Below, in pieces: positions 35,501-47,030 of a DNA stretch of 64,000 bases. Where the stretch lies: contig JBAJFE010000011.1 of the NCBI GenBank assembly GCA_037903355.1, positions 124,001-188,000 on the forward strand, read 5' to 3'. Every line of letters begins with the position of its first letter. Position 1 is the first letter of the stretch. The position numbers and the translations under genes are program-made. A model generated the notes under the pieces. That model was not told the DNA's origin and made no database searches. It was given only the letters and a program-made list of their open reading frames with translations. This stretch comes from Trichuris trichiura (Eukaryota; Nematoda; Enoplea; Trichinellida; Trichuridae).

Positions 35501-35727
35501 TGGTGCTGTCTGCTTTCTTGGTGGCGTCAGAGGTCGTTCCTGAAAAGGTGCTGGCAACGGAAATGCATCGGGATCTTCCTGATATTCAGAAATGGGTAGA
35601 CTTAGCCTGCATCACCGACTCGGATAGTTGTTGTCGTAATTTGGCTTCCGCCGTGCAACAGAAAATTGGCATCCTGAAACGAAGAGCGACCACATTGTCA
35701 CTGTCGTCCAAGCTCCTATTGCAATGA
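32584..35727 (+). CDS. TELO2: TELO2/Tel2 homologue (TTT complex subunit, C. elegans CLK-2 family)
   Basis: Two long exons, 32584-33696 and 34510-35727, join at phase 0 to 776 residues (human 837). The N-terminal half is an alpha-helical solenoid. The second exon opens LANHLASPRDDIQTLG, matching the family's conserved LxxHLxSPRxDVRxLG, followed by an acidic linker with LDFEFEEE, then YIEECIDLLWDSKEYEQF, KMDILRALQLASCEL and FFYPLFFGW, which are hallmarks of Tel2's C-terminal domain. In the family, Tel2 with Tti1 and Tti2 and HSP90 matures PIKK kinases (ATM, ATR, mTOR). I chose ATG 32584 (MADTFDWEEF). The in-frame extension to 32434 looks noncoding, and an acceptor-like CTTTATAG lies 12 bases before the ATG. 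Exon 1 is 1.1 kb and the intron 813 bases, unlike neighbouring genes. Confidence 0.93.
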
Positions 35728-36587
35728 ACGAACTTCGTCACCAGTGCGCATATTTTTCTGTCTTTAGGTGATTTTGGTTTTTGTGAGTTTTTTTAAACTT
35801 ACGCTCCTCCTATAACGTATTTCCAGCGGCCATAGCCAGAGCGTTTGAACGAAAAGCTATTCTGTCAAAGTGATTGTCCCGAATGGCCAAAATAATCGCA
35901 CGACAAGTCTGCTTGATATCAGAAAAGGTTAGACCCTGATTTTCATGTTTTTGTTGTATTTGGTTATCTGATAAGGCCGTCGTTTATTTACGGCATTCGA
36001 CACTGATGTAGCATAGGATTGGATCGTAAAACTCTATGCAGTAGTTTAGTTTACGCGTAGAAGACTACGTCAATAGGTGCTGTTCACCTTTAGGCAAAAT
36101 GCCCATCCATTTGAACGGCCATTTGAAAATACGTTTCCCGTTTTTTGTTGTTTCTTCGCGCGAATGTTTTCAAATCGTGTTGCCTAGGTAACAAGCTTCG
36201 TGTTTGCAAAGACATCCGCCGTCCTTTCATGTATGTAGTAATTTTTTCCCTAGACATCCTTCCGGCATGAACTTTTGTCTCTACTAGGACATTAATTGTC
36301 AGTAGTTGTTGTATGTGACTTTCCAAAGGTATTGACGAATGTATCGACGGAGACACTGCATGCGACTTTAAGTGCTGCTTGGCAAGGACAATAGATCATT
36401 TGCTGTGGTTCGCTTAGAGCTCCTGTCTTTTTTTCTGATAGCCTTCGTGATTGATCAGTTTTGTAAAGTGGGCAGCCATTGATGCCGCCTAGGCAATCTT
36501 GTGGGCATTTCTGCTTAACGACAGGCACATCCATTTTGGTGCATCGCGGCTCGATGTCACTAAACGTTGGAAGATTTTAAGTTGGCA
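35728..36587. other. Intergenic, nothing recognised
   Basis: Short minus-strand open frames between 36090 and 36534 show no domain. The stretch probably holds the TELO2 3' UTR and upstream sequence of the channel gene's first candidate promoter. Confidence 0.4.
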
Positions 36588-36674
36588 ATGCTGCTTTTGG
36601 CAAACGTTCCGATACAGGCTTTGTTGAATCAGTTGCAGCTGTTGGCCAGGGGTGACTTTGACCGACTGCCACCG
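36588..36674 (+). CDS. Candidate upstream coding exon (possible alternative first exon of the channel gene)
   Basis: A 29-codon open exon begins with ATG and reads MLLLANVPIQALLNQLQLLA then RGDFDRLPP. It ends exactly at a consensus donor (CCG/GTGAGC) in phase 0. The amphipathic, Leu-rich reading and the clean donor argue for a real exon. No exon between here and 41 kb was found that it clearly joins. Its phase fits the channel exon at 44366, 7.7 kb downstream, but it could equally be the first exon of a gene whose other exons I missed. Confidence 0.4.
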
Positions 36675-39600
36675 GTGAGCTATTGGGCTTGCGTATCGCC
36701 TTGAGACGGTGAAATAGTGCGCATCAGTGGGGGGCCTCTCGTTAGCGTATGCTCGAGCAACACTTTGTCACTAGTTGACTTTGACGTTTTTTCTTTTACG
36801 GATAGGCATCTTTCAACAGACAAAAGCTTGCTCATCCCTTGGCAGGCTTGCTAATTTGATGTATTTGCTGTGTTCCTTTGGCCGATATTGGCCGGTCGTT
36901 TTTGCTCATCTGATAATAGTTGCAGAGACCTTGTTCGTATCCCGAAAGGCCTTATCTTGCACCGTGCTTTCCCTTGTCGTGCATTCATTTTTCTTTGTAC
37001 TTTTCCGCAGTCATTTTCCATTGATGGTCAAATTTAAATGCCCTTACGTTGAGGAGTTGACATCTTTTGCAACTTGCCAACGCGAGGGATAGGGATTTTG
37101 GAAAAACTATTATCTAGAATTAATGCGGACTCAGCAGCATTTAATCAGCTGTTTTTCCTTAATATTGATCACCGCCTAGAGTTTTGCCAGTAATGGTTCG
37201 AAAGAACTATGCTTACTCAATTTATTTTCTCTCTTCTTTGACCAATTTGTGACACACACGATGGTGGGCTGTTTGTTCGCCGTAACCTTTTGGCTAGGTT
37301 TTACAGCGTCCCCTTCTTGCGAACGTGTGCCTCTCTCTTTCTCTCTCTCTCTTGTTGAACGTAGGTCTTCCATTGAATGTACATTCTCAGTTGTTGCCAG
37401 CGGTCGCGCAACTATTGAAGCACCTAACTTTGTTTGTGCGCCGAAAGTTAGTGTTTCCACGTTTTTGAAACCTTACGTGTCTGCTGACTTCGCATCATGG
37501 CAAATTCCGTTGCACTCCTTGAGCTAACTTACTTGACAGGCTATTTGTTATGCGACTTTTTTGTGAAAATAATTTGCAAAGACGTTCACCCGTTCGCTGT
37601 TGTGTCGACCTGAGAGAGTTTGACGTTTGTTCATTGGAAATATTCCAAGAATGGAAGCGCTCCTTGCCGTTGCCATCTTCTGGCATTGCAAAACTTTGTT
37701 ACTTTAGCGCCCAAAGATATTCCGCTGCCTGTGCATCAATGCAGGTGATTGTGCGCGCAAGAATGTTGGTCAATTAATTACCTCCATAAAAGTGTAACGT
37801 ATTTTTAATTTGAATGTTGCGTTATCTTCTTGGCCAGTTGACTTGTCCCATCTCCGTTGGCACTGTGCTCACCACCATCTCTTGCTTTTCTTGTGCGCAT
37901 GTCGCCGCTCGTCAAAGCCCCAAGCGTGGTTCTTTTCATTGCGTGAAGTTTTCAAAATGTCGAAGTTTCTTATTGTCAAAATTTTTCGCGAGGTGTCTTC
38001 GGGAGTGTGCAGATTTATTTGGCCTTTTGTTGCGTGCATTAGCCGGGCGTTGATTGTCGCTCGGGTGGTCAGCGGTACGGATAAAACGAACGTAATGGCC
38101 TCTTTGCCTTTCAACAGCAGCGATGGAAGAAATTTGAGCGAAGCAAACGTCGAAAATCCGGTAAATGGTAGTAGTTACTCTTTGGGCTGAATCTCCGCGG
38201 AATTCCTCTCTCTTCTTGTGACCTGTCCGTTTTTGCCGGATTTCCTCTCGTTGAGAAAGATTAATAGTGCCGGGTGGGGTTGGCAGCTTGTTTTTTGGTT
38301 GTTTAACGGAATCTTCAGTTTGCGCTAGTTGCCTACGGGATTCACGAAGATGCATCAAGAATTTTGCTTCGCTAAGTAAGCGTAGCTGTTGCACGTTCGC
38401 AATGCGGATATAGCTGACTATATTCGTTGTCCGCCTGCCAGTAGCGTTTTTCTTCATTTGTCGGCTAGTCCAACTGACCCTTGTGATCACTTGTCATCCA
38501 AAAGGCAGACATTGTTCTTATCGGGAAGTGACGCTTGATTTTGCAATTAAACGGGAGGCCAATGCGCCAGAAATGGAATTGCCTCTTGGAACGTGCGCTT
38601 TCCAAGTACTAAGTTGCACTGGCTATCGTTCTCTTGTTCCATCATTGTATCTCTTCGAAGAATTCGTCAAAGCAATTTCTTCACCAATCGAATTCGATGT
38701 TTCCTCCAATGGGCCACACGAGATGACGGCACGCGCATTTTTCCCTTAACCATTTCTGGGTATGTGTAATTATTTCCATTCTTCGTCATCTTCGCCAAGA
38801 GAATCAAATGCTATCGAACGGATCGAAATTGGTCCTGTAATTACCAACTCTTTTTCCACATCTACAAATGTTCTTTTCCTTGGCCATACTCGTTTTCAGC
38901 TTTTACATTATACGTTGCGCAACAAATTGACCATGCGAACAAGATGTTGCTTAAACGTGTGCGCTTTCAATTGCGGCGTTTTGCATTTTCTGTCCTAGAA
39001 AGTTCCGTTGAGCAGTTCCGCTGCTCAGCCTGACCTAGCAGGCCGCTCTTAGCCTTAAGCAGCCTTAAAGTATCGAAATGGAATAGGCGTAAGAGTCGCT
39101 TCCTTTTACGCTTACTTGTCAGCAATTCGACAATTAAGTAAATCGCTATTCTGTTGTCAAATTGAGCTATTGATTTCATATGACCAATGTTTACGGTTCG
39201 GTTGGGCGCCAGGTTTAACTTGCAACCATAGGACTCTTGCAAAAACAATGGCTTTCCGCAGGTTTATATTTTCTTTGTTTCGCCAATTGGTTTGAGCGAA
39301 CTTTTTAAATTCACTCCGCTGTAATTTAAAAATTAAGCTTTCACGGTGAGGAAAACTTAATTTGTCAGGTCAGTTGTCACGTCAGCCAGTGAAGTCTGAG
39401 ATAGCTTTGAACGTAGGATCAGTTCTCGTTCCCTTTTTTCCTTATTTGCTCCGCGCAGCTTTTAATACAGTGACGTCACTGAAAGTTTCGACTAGACTCT
39501 TCATTTAATGTTTTCTTTATTGTCAATTAGTTATTCTTTCAAGTTTTATTTGTTAGAATTGATAAGAGCCGTAACTAAAAACGTGCAGTTGCGTTGTCAC

Positions 39601-41195
39601 GTTTCTAAGTACTCTTTGTTGGGGCTTTTCCGCTTTCACGTTGTCAAACTTTTCGAATGTTCGGTAAATGGCAGAAAGTTGCTGTTTTTTTAAGTAATCT
39701 TTTTCGGGATAACCCGCCCCATACGTAAACCGTTTTACTTCGTCCTGATTTTTTTTGAGTGACATTAGGTTTTCAGCGCGTAACTGTTCACAGGGTTCGA
39801 CAAAAAAGCAACCGTTTTTAAGTAGTGAAAAAACTTTATTACGGAACAGGTTCCCGTTTTTGTGCGTGGCAGGCTCCGGAGCTTTCGGGTCAATCGAGAC
39901 CCGAAAGCTCCGGAGCCCGCCACGCATAAAAACGGGAACCTGTTCCGTAATAAAGTATTTTCACTATGAAAACATACGATCCCGTACCAAGAAACCTCAT
40001 ACCGTTTTTAACTTACCAAATTTGTGATTTTGCTAAACTTGTTTCACGCCTTAGAAAGGCATTGGAGGGCGTGCTTTTCGTGTGAGAATAAATTTTGATT
40101 ATTGGTCATTCGACTGCTCGATATTGGTTTCTTTTGACATGATTTTTATTACGCTGACGACAGGATGCATCAGTGTCTGTGGCTTCATGTTTCACTATAT
40201 TTTAACGGCAGGCCTACAACGGATAAAAACTGTGTACAAAAATGTGATGGACAAATTTTGTCCCGAAAAGTTAGACTTAGTTTTCCGCCGGTCGCTGTCC
40301 GGTTCGCTAATATTTTCCGCTCGTCTGGAGAATACTTATCATTATTAGTGCTTTGGAAGTATAGTTGGCGTAATGAATTATTAGTTTCCAGTCGCTTGAC
40401 GATGCGCCGAGGGAAGTCGTTCGCTTAGTAGAATGTAACTTTGTCGTTGTTATTGTTGCTTTTGGTGAAAATGAATGGTTTTGTCTTACGTTGCTCATGT
40501 AACAATAACTGAATCGAAGAAAGTCATTTTCAAAATTGAAAATGCAGCTTCCTTTTTTGTCGGCTCGAAGTTTCATATTCCTATACGCAGTGGCGAAACC
40601 GTCCAATTTTGAACAACGCTCGACGATGACTGAAGAAATCGTAGACAAGATTGTTAGGCCGGCCCGGCTTAGGCAAACGTTGTGAAAAAAGTTCAATAAA
40701 AATAACTATCGAACAAGCATCGATCCTCTTCATTCTTGATACGTCGGATTGTTTGCACTACGTCCTCCATTGCGACTGACCTTGTCTCCCATTGTATATC
40801 CTATACTTCATGCTTGGTCTCGGTTCGATTACACGTGCTCGTCCTCTTAATATTAGCTTCCTCTTTCCCCAAAGCTAGAAAACAAAAAGACTTCCACACA
40901 GCGGAGGGAATCGTTAGTACTCTATCCTAATGAAATGGAGTGCGAATAGCTTGTGAAACCGTTCCAAATCACGGAGACTTCTAAACCACTATCAGTCAAT
41001 CAGTTTATAAAGGAAAAAATAAGCTTCTGTAGCTTTCTTCTAGCCCCGCTTTCTTTTTGTGCTGTAATCCTGTACGCAGCGTGTGAGTTTGTGTCGCTCT
41101 CACTACCAACTCTCAATCCGAGTAAATCAGAACGAGTAATCGCACCTTTTACCACTTTAAGCTTTCACGAGAAACGTGATTAAGCTGTAGTGTCC
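36675..41195. other. Intergenic or long-intron region with one palindrome; no supported gene
   Basis: Contains a (TC)n run near 37325-37350, a 184-codon minus-strand open frame (38490-37936) that is basic and Arg/Lys/Gln-rich with no recognisable domain, a hydrophobic 88-codon frame at 40082-40348, and the palindrome at 39824-39965. None connects to other exons in a way I can support. Confidence 0.4.
39824..39965. repeat. Near-perfect 142-base palindrome (foldback element)
   Basis: Arms of about 67 bases run from AGTGAAAAAACTTTATTACG to its reverse complement at the far end, around a loop of about 8 bases at TCAATCGA. The inner stem is GGAGCTTTCGGGT / ACCCGAAAGCTCC. Ends and core match the element at 1-605. 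Just outside, 39978-39995 carries CCCGTACCAAGAAACC, a word also found beside the hairpin at 52585-52664. Confidence 0.93.
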
Positions 41196-44100
41196 ATGTC
41201 ATTTTACCTTCGTCAAGCAATTACGCGTTATAGGCGGCTTGTAAGTAGGAATAAATTAGGTGCACAGTATCGCGCTTTCGTCGTTAAACTTAAGCAGCCA
41301 CATAAACTACTCGCCAACCCGCCGTCTGGACAGATAGGTATTCTTTCCGTCCATAACAGTGAACTGGTTGAAAGTGTTCAACTTTTGAATTGTTCCTTTT
41401 TTACGTATCTTTTGTACGGTCAAATTTGTTGTATTTCGTAACGGGTGCGTAGGTCTTCCCACAAAGCTTGTTGAAAGTGTAATGGCTTATTTCTATAGCT
41501 TTTGGGAGCAACGAATAACGAAGCGACGTTCCGAATTTTGGGAAAACAAAACCTTTCTTTTCTGTAGCAAGAGACGTTAAACGTTTTGTCTCTTATTTAT
41601 CTACAGTACGGCGGTTAATTGACACGCCTTCGTAGAAGAGTTCGCCTAGTACACCAATGAAAGGTCATTATGTGAAGTCGACGGGTTTTATTAAATGAGA
41701 TAGAACACGTGTAACATTTAGGCAAAACCTTTTCCGTACAATGCTCAGCCTAGAGCTGGTAGCAAAGCGGCAAGCATACTTTAGCATACTTTGTCACATT
41801 TCTTAGTATGGCTTTAAGTCAGGAACACTTAGCCTGGGCTTTCCTCTTATCGTTACCTTTGTTGAAGCTAGAAAAGGTACAAGCAGCCGACAGAGAGCAA
41901 TAATCCTCCATTTCGCCTTTTCTTGCAAGTTAATCGTTCAGTTATCTCATCCAACTCTTATTTTGTGTGTATTTACGATGTGATGACGTGAAGGTTGATA
42001 TAATGTACTAGACTTCTCTGTCACCTAAAGTTCGTTGTAGTGTTGTTGTTGTTGTTGACATTTCGATGGCCGCATTAGGAGTCAAAGGTGCTTCCGTCAG
42101 ATTTGATTGCGCAGGCGCACGTTCGCAACGTAGGGACGTCGTGACGAGCAGCTGACTATTATTGCGGCTGTTTGTCGTTATAAAATGTTCGGATTGTGTG
42201 ATGGCAAAGCTTTAGTGGAGGCGAACCGCTCAATTATTGGTGGAATCGAATTCGTTGACCCGCGTTGACCATCGCATCAAGCGCCGCGGGTGTTGGAGGA
42301 CCAGAGATTTTTTTTACTTGCTTGTTTTGTAGACAGTTTAATTGCTAAGGGAATTTCTGTCTGCTTGCAATGCCTCCCGGCAGCGGCTTTTCTCAGGTGA
42401 GCTATATCAACACTTGGTTGCATCTATGTAATGGCGAGAATCCATCGATAACACCGACGCGTTGGCTGTCTAGCTGCTCCATTATCCGTTTATGACGTAC
42501 AGTGCTTCTTTTGAGTTACTTTTTCTTTAATGATATTCGTTACCGATAGTGTATTTTACACTTTAAAAATGGTCCCTTTGTTGTTGCCTTACCAGTTGCA
42601 CGTAGTTTCACTTTTTCATAATTCGTAGCCGTGTATAGTGCAACGCAATGTAATAAGTATGCAACCAAACGGTTGCTTGATTTTTAATACTTCTTCAACG
42701 TATTATGCGTTAACTTCGATTGGTGCAAATTTGCAGCGAACTTACGGGCTTGGGTTTCAGAATTTTTTGCGCAAAGAAAATGCATCTTCGCAGAACATTT
42801 TTTTGAAGACTGTCTTCCCGTGTAGGATCATTTTGTCCGCGTTCGACGTCTCTTTTAAAAACTTCGCTCATATTCAATTTCAGTTTTATGGTATATTGTT
42901 GGAGGTTATTTCCTCCCGGCGGCTGTTTTCCCTTTAGCAAGTTCTCCGCTGGGCTAATGTGGTCGTTAAGTTTAAGTTGTCCATAGAATTATTAGCGAAT
43001 GCTTAAACGCGTTATTTCCGGAAGTAACTGTTTATGACTTTCTTCTTCAATTTCACGTTCAAGTTGATCGCCAACAGCGACAGATTGAAGCTATAAGAAC
43101 TCTGAAGTTGCCTGCTTGACGCAAGAAGTGGCAGTCGTAAATTCTACTGATTGGCGGGCGCTTTGTGCGTACGTTAGTGCGATTAGCGACAAAGTCGCTT
43201 AGCTTTTGGCGAGCATCCTCTTGAAAAGTAATGCTTATTGCCAGTTCAGTTTCAAACGATTGTCCATTTTCCCGCCATACTTTTACTTTTCATTGGACGT
43301 TTTTCACGATGGCGCAACTTGGCCATATTTAAGCTCTTGGCTATTTGGAAGGAATAGTCGTTCAAATCCAATGGCAAAACATTGAAAGTGTGCACCCTCT
43401 TCCCATCGACTTCATTCAAAATATCACGCTACGCAACTTAATATGATGAGTCAAATTTTCTGGTGAATCCGTCGTTGAAATGAGAGTTTCGCGAGTGCAC
43501 CAGTTGCTTGATCTCGAGGCTTGACTGGCGGGATAGTTGACGACGTATAACATATGGACTAAGTGTTTTCAGCCGAACCAACGGGATGGCTAATTGATTT
43601 CTCGCCGCATGCGATCACCAGCACTGTTCCACCTTGCACCTTTTTTCTTTGGTTTCTACGAAAAAAAATAGGTACAACCGTCCAACGTTGAGCTTTCGGG
43701 ATTCGGTTTAGGGTATTTCCAAGGCTGCATCAGTGCTCAGTTAAAAAATTGCAAATGTCTCTGGAGACTTTCTTCATACAAGCTCGGTTGTTTGTACCAA
43801 GAACAATGAGAGTTCAATTTCCTTCAGTAGGTCCCTGCGGCGCTGGCCTAATGGATTTCGGTCCGTAGGCTTCATTGTCTCTATCGACCGCATGTTTAGC
43901 GCAGATATACTGGCTAATCCCTTTGGGTTTAAATGGACGTAAAACCATGTGTCATTGAGAGTGCATCGCTCTTTTCACTTACATGGTTGCTCATTGTTGT
44001 GATCGAATAATCTGCAGATAAGAACATATAGTCAATAGTTGATAGGCAACCAAACCTAGAACAAAAGCCGACCTAAAACGGCAGCATTATTAAGGGGCAG

Positions 44101-45844
44101 AATAGAGGACGATTAGTCTGCAATTGTTAAATGAATAAGGGTAACGTTTTCATTGTTAAACTAATATTTTCAACCTCGTAGCAACGCTTCGGTAATCTTT
44201 CCTAAAAAAATTTTTTTTGCGTAATACCTGAGCATTCTGAATTTCTACCATTGCGACGTTAACGAGTAGTTTATTCAGTTTCGTATTGTTCGACGTAGCG
44301 CTGGCTTTAAGTGGTTGGTACCGACTGGGCATTTACGCTTAATGCCTGAGAGATGAATTTTGCAGGTTTTGAAATATTCGCTGCCTCATCTATTGTTGAT
44401 CTTTGCGGCAACAGCGTATACGTTTATTGGAGCGCAGATATTTTACGTAATTGAACAACCGTCCGAGCATGCCTGGAAATTGCAAGGCAAGGAGGAAGTG
44501 TTCCGGGAAGTGAACAACTTTTTAATATACCTCACGTCAATGAGGGCTGAGCACTTTAACGAGATGGTCGACACCGATCAGCTGGAATCGTTGGAAAGGC
44601 GAATTGCTTCGTTGTTAGCAAAAACATACGACATGGCAAAAAAGCACTACCTCGAGCCGGAGGACCTGCTCAGCAGGGAAGCGACTCCTGAAGATCGCAG
44701 ATGGACCTTCGAGTCGTCCTTCTTGTTTGCGTTCACGCTTATCACAACTATTGGTAAGCGCCAAACCTGTTAGCGGTCAGATATATCTATCAATAGAATG
44801 TACAACTTTGATTTGCTATATTTAAATGGGCAACAATAAGTTTATCCACATAAGGGTTATTTATTTCTTTTTCCGCTTACTTCATAATCAAAAGCTTTCG
44901 CATAGCGCATACTTCGTAACCATATATGCTTGTTGGCCTTAGGATATGGCAATTTAACTCCGGTGACATTTAATGGTCGTTTGTTTTGCATAATTTACGG
45001 TTTGATCGGCATACCGCTTGTTATGATCACCATTGCCAACATGGGTCGATTCATGTTTGACGGCACAGTTGCACTGGTTGAAATAATCCGCCGAATGTAT
45101 GCACGATTGATGATAGGTTCAAAGAAAAGGCACCAACGGGTAAAAAGGCGAAGCATTGTTGACATGATAAACGTGCAGAGCCACACGCAAAGCTCCGGTG
45201 TGCGATCCTTTTGTGTTATATGCGCTTTTTTCCTCCATATGGTTTTGGGAGCATTATGCCTTCCGCAGTGGGAAGAATTGGATTTTTTCAGCGCATTTTA
45301 TTTCAGTTTTATAACTATAACCACAGTCGGTTTCGGCGATATAGTACCGCGAAAATATGAATACCTCTCGTTAACGCTGGTCTATTTGACAATTGGTCTG
45401 GCGCTGGCCACCCTGATGGTAGAAGTGATGGGACTGTACTTGAGAAAGTTGCATTTTGTTGGTCGACAAATTATGAATGCCAGCAGTGCTCTTGTATGGT
45501 TTGGAAACAAAATGCTAACGGTGAGCGACTTGGTTAATGTTATTGGTCACAAATGTGGCATGTCCGTATCGGATATAGCCAATTTGCATGCCGACTTGGA
45601 CAAGGTGGTCACCGAAACGGTAAAAGAGAAGATTCGACATGACGCAAGTAAAGAGCAGCAGCAGCGACCACCCTCGGTGCCCATTAAACATTGCAGTATA
45701 CCGTTTGACCCAGAAGAATGCAAATTTGTCGCAAAACCTTTGAGATACATAGACGCTGATGGTCCTTCTACGCCTTCAAGTCGAGACGGAGCCGTTATTG
45801 ACTCAACGACATACGTGGACAGAATGCGCGTGGAGAAATACTAA
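41196..45844 (+). CDS. twk: Two-pore-domain (TWK-type) potassium channel
   Basis: Common exons 44366-44753 and 44943-45844 give about 430 residues. Helix M1 (LPHLLLIFAATAYTFIGAQI) is followed by a large extracellular cap with a charged helix, pore 1 with filter TTIGYGN (split by the 44754-44942 intron), M2 (FCIIYGLIGIPLVMITIANM), a basic cytoplasmic loop, M3, pore 2 with TTVGFGD, M4 (LTLVYLTIGLALATLMVEVM) and a cytoplasmic tail. Two P-loops and four helices define K2P channels, which form dimers carrying background K+ current at the plasma membrane. The first exon given here is 41196-41240 (MSFYLRQAITRYRRL), giving 444 residues with a basic juxtamembrane end typical of the family. Exons at 42370-42396 and 36588-36674 are phase-compatible alternatives. 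The tail lies convergent with SAP30BP. Confidence 0.9.
42370..42396 (+). CDS. twk: Alternative first coding exon of the TWK channel
   Basis: ATG followed by eight codons (MPPGSGFSQ) ends at CAG/GTGAGC, a consensus donor in phase 0 that joins in frame to the channel's common exon at 44366. It lacks the basic stretch of the 41196 exon, so the two would give channels differing only at the extreme N terminus. A TATAAAA-like word at about 42180-42186 lies 190 bases upstream and could mark its promoter. Confidence 0.5.
42397..44365. other. Long intron of the TWK channel gene
   Basis: About 2 kb between the nearest candidate first exon and the common second exon. The frames here (for example 42638-42937) are short, T-rich and without a domain. 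Confidence 0.5.
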
Positions 45845-47030
45845 GTTGAATCATCGGTTAATGTTTGTTCGTTCAGACGGTACCTTCAAAGCCGTGGAGG
45901 AAATTAGTGAACGCTCACGAAGTTATTCATAAAGAATGCTCAGACTCTACACCCGGAAGACGGCAGGTGACCAATGGAATCGGTCCGCGAAATGGGCACA
46001 TCGAAGAGTAGTCGTCTGTTGTTGGAGTTTGTACCGTTGCTCTGTTGTACACCCTCACTAAAAACCTTGTCCTGTCAGCGTAAACATTGTCGAATGGCAT
46101 ATGCTCAGTTAGTTTCTTTTTTGCAAACAACGTATTCTTTAATACACTCGCTTGGAAGAGTTATACTGTAATTTTTATTTAAGCGCACTTACGCAACTGT
46201 TTTTGAACATTAGTACTCAAGTTCAAATTGAGCTGATCGGGCGTCTACAACAGACATAGAGCCGCAGCGTAGCGAATTTAACAAAGGAAACATAGAAGGA
46301 GAAGCTGAAGAGGTCGGTTGTATTTTCGTGTAGTTGCGGTTGCTTTAGAGTGGATTTTACTCAGATCACGTTTTTAACTTGTACAGTAAGTGCGACTGAA
46401 GAGTTACAGATATTGGTTATTAATTTTTTAATCTTCAGTTCATAATGCTCTATCGTGCGTAATAATGAGCTTGATGTATACCTGAGAAGACGTGTCACTG
46501 ACTTAACAGGCAAAAGGTGACCAGAAAGCCCATTTTTAGGTTTTAACTCGTTTTTCAAACGACGTTTAAACTCTCATGCTTTCTGCAGTTTCGAAGTAGA
46601 TACTCATACAGTAAAGTTGCTTGGCCTGTTCAAATTGTACTATTAATGTAACATTAACACGGTGTATACTGGCCACCCGTGAAGCCCACATGGCCACAAT
46701 CGCTGAGGTGGCACCACAGCTAATGATTTTGATTATCTTTGCAAATACACGATGCGCAGTAAAAGGCAATTGTCACTGACTGCGCTGTAAATTGACTATA
46801 AAAAAGTTTCATAGTTGTTCCTTTGGTTCACGGGTTTGGCCTGTTGGATGTATCTGTAAGTAAACTTCAGAATGGCCTACCAACGAATGGATGAGCTGTA
46901 AAAAGACACCCAGTCTTTCGAAACAAAAAAGTTTCATTAAAAAAATGGAAATAACCAACAGTAAAATGATAGAAATACGGAAAAAATACTAACGTGAAAT
47001 ACGCAAGAATTTGAGCGATGCGGTTGTACA
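45845..47030. other. Convergent intergenic region between the channel and SAP30BP
   Basis: Holds the 3' UTRs of two tail-to-tail genes. No coding sequence is recognised. Bases 46842-46896 are a relic of the foldback family at 60 kb (listed separately). Confidence 0.5.
46842..46896. repeat. Relic of the 60-kb foldback family
   Basis: CTGTTGGATGTATCTGTAA followed about 17 bases later by TACCAACGAATGGATGAGC matches the left arm of the element at 60407-60807 (CTGTTGGTATCTGTAA... TACCAACGGATGGATGAGC); the second word differs at one base in 19. It lies within the presumed 3' region of SAP30BP. Confidence 0.6.
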
